DNA from: Baffinella frigidus
Lineage: Eukaryota; Cryptophyceae; Cryptomonadales; Baffinellaceae
Length of the DNA stretch: 11,249 nucleotides
Reading direction: 5' to 3'
Assembly: GCA_026770585.1 (NCBI GenBank)
Contig: MU646649.1
Span: 42,482-53,730, forward strand
Shown here: positions 10,989 to 11,249 of the stretch, one piece after another
How positions within the stretch are numbered: the stretch's first letter is position 1
Layout of the letters: the number at the start of each line of letters is the position of its first letter
The notes under the pieces: model-generated
The model's input: only the letters and a program-made list of their open reading frames with translations
What the model was told of the DNA's origin: nothing
Databases searched by the model: none
Translations under genes and position numbers: made by a program

Positions 10989-11249
10989 GTCACACCCCTA
11001 AATCATTAACCCTATCCCCATGGACACTAAACCCTAAATATTTGACCCTAAAACCTTGACCCTCAACCCTCAACCCTAAACCCTAAACCATCTAAACACT
11101 AATCTACAAAACCTAAACCCTGAACTCGAAGCTACAAACCCTAAACCCTGAACCCTGGAACCTAAACCCTAAACCCTAAACCCCAAACCCCAAATCCCAA
11201 ACCCCAAACCCCACACCCCAAACCCCAAACCCCAAACCCCAAACCCCAA
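10989..11249 (+). repeat. Start of intron 10, telomere-like array running off the window
   Basis: Donor GTCACA, then degenerate CCCTAAA shifting to nearly pure CCCCAAA at the right edge. Confidence 0.9.

Noticed and set aside
1-11249. tRNA, rRNA or snRNA genes
   Set aside because: I saw no cloverleaf with A/B boxes and no conserved rRNA or snRNA core on either strand.

Overview
The window is eukaryotic nuclear DNA made of short exons in long, repeat-filled introns. There is no bacterial-style gene packing, ribosome-binding site or operon. The CCCTAAA/TTTAGGG repeat filling most introns is the Arabidopsis-type telomere motif, shared by plants, many algae, dinoflagellates and chromerids. With the plant/cytosolic-like class I aldolase and the intron-rich layout, this suggests an alga or alga-derived protist. 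A chromerid or dinoflagellate-like alveolate is my leading guess, at low confidence.

Layout. Positions 37-805 hold three in-phase exons of an unrecognised gene on the + strand, with a telomere-like intron and a foldback transposon. Positions 990-1700 are a nest of small inverted-repeat elements (families B and E). Positions 1916-2316 hold decayed minus-strand coding sequence, including a frameshifted C2H2 zinc finger.

From 2671 to beyond the right edge lies one gene, a class I fructose-1,6-bisphosphate aldolase. I reconstructed ten exons (2671-2712, 3205-3317, 4098-4147, 5828-5892, 6312-6353, 7154-7198, 8348-8394, 9290-9387, 9997-10106, 10893-10988). They join in phase to 236 residues that align almost residue for residue with the first two thirds of the animal/plant enzyme. 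All catalytic residues are present. The last roughly 120 residues lie outside the window. None of these exons shows up as a long open frame; they were found by motif and splice phase.

The most unusual feature is the intron architecture. Nearly every aldolase intron carries a degenerate copy of the edge of the neighbouring exon: 3' edges are copied downstream and 5' edges upstream. The splice dinucleotide is kept in all but one copy, and many differences are synonymous. Between the real exon and its copy lies a CCCTAAA array, a foldback transposon or a purine tract. This looks like introns growing at their edges by insertion plus duplication of exon ends.

At least seven small inverted-repeat element families (A-G) are present, several in two or more copies. 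Families A and D have clear 5-bp target duplications. One foldback (C) supplies the donor site of intron 3. Exon 6 sits between a long CT-rich tract and a long GA-rich tract that could pair in the pre-mRNA.
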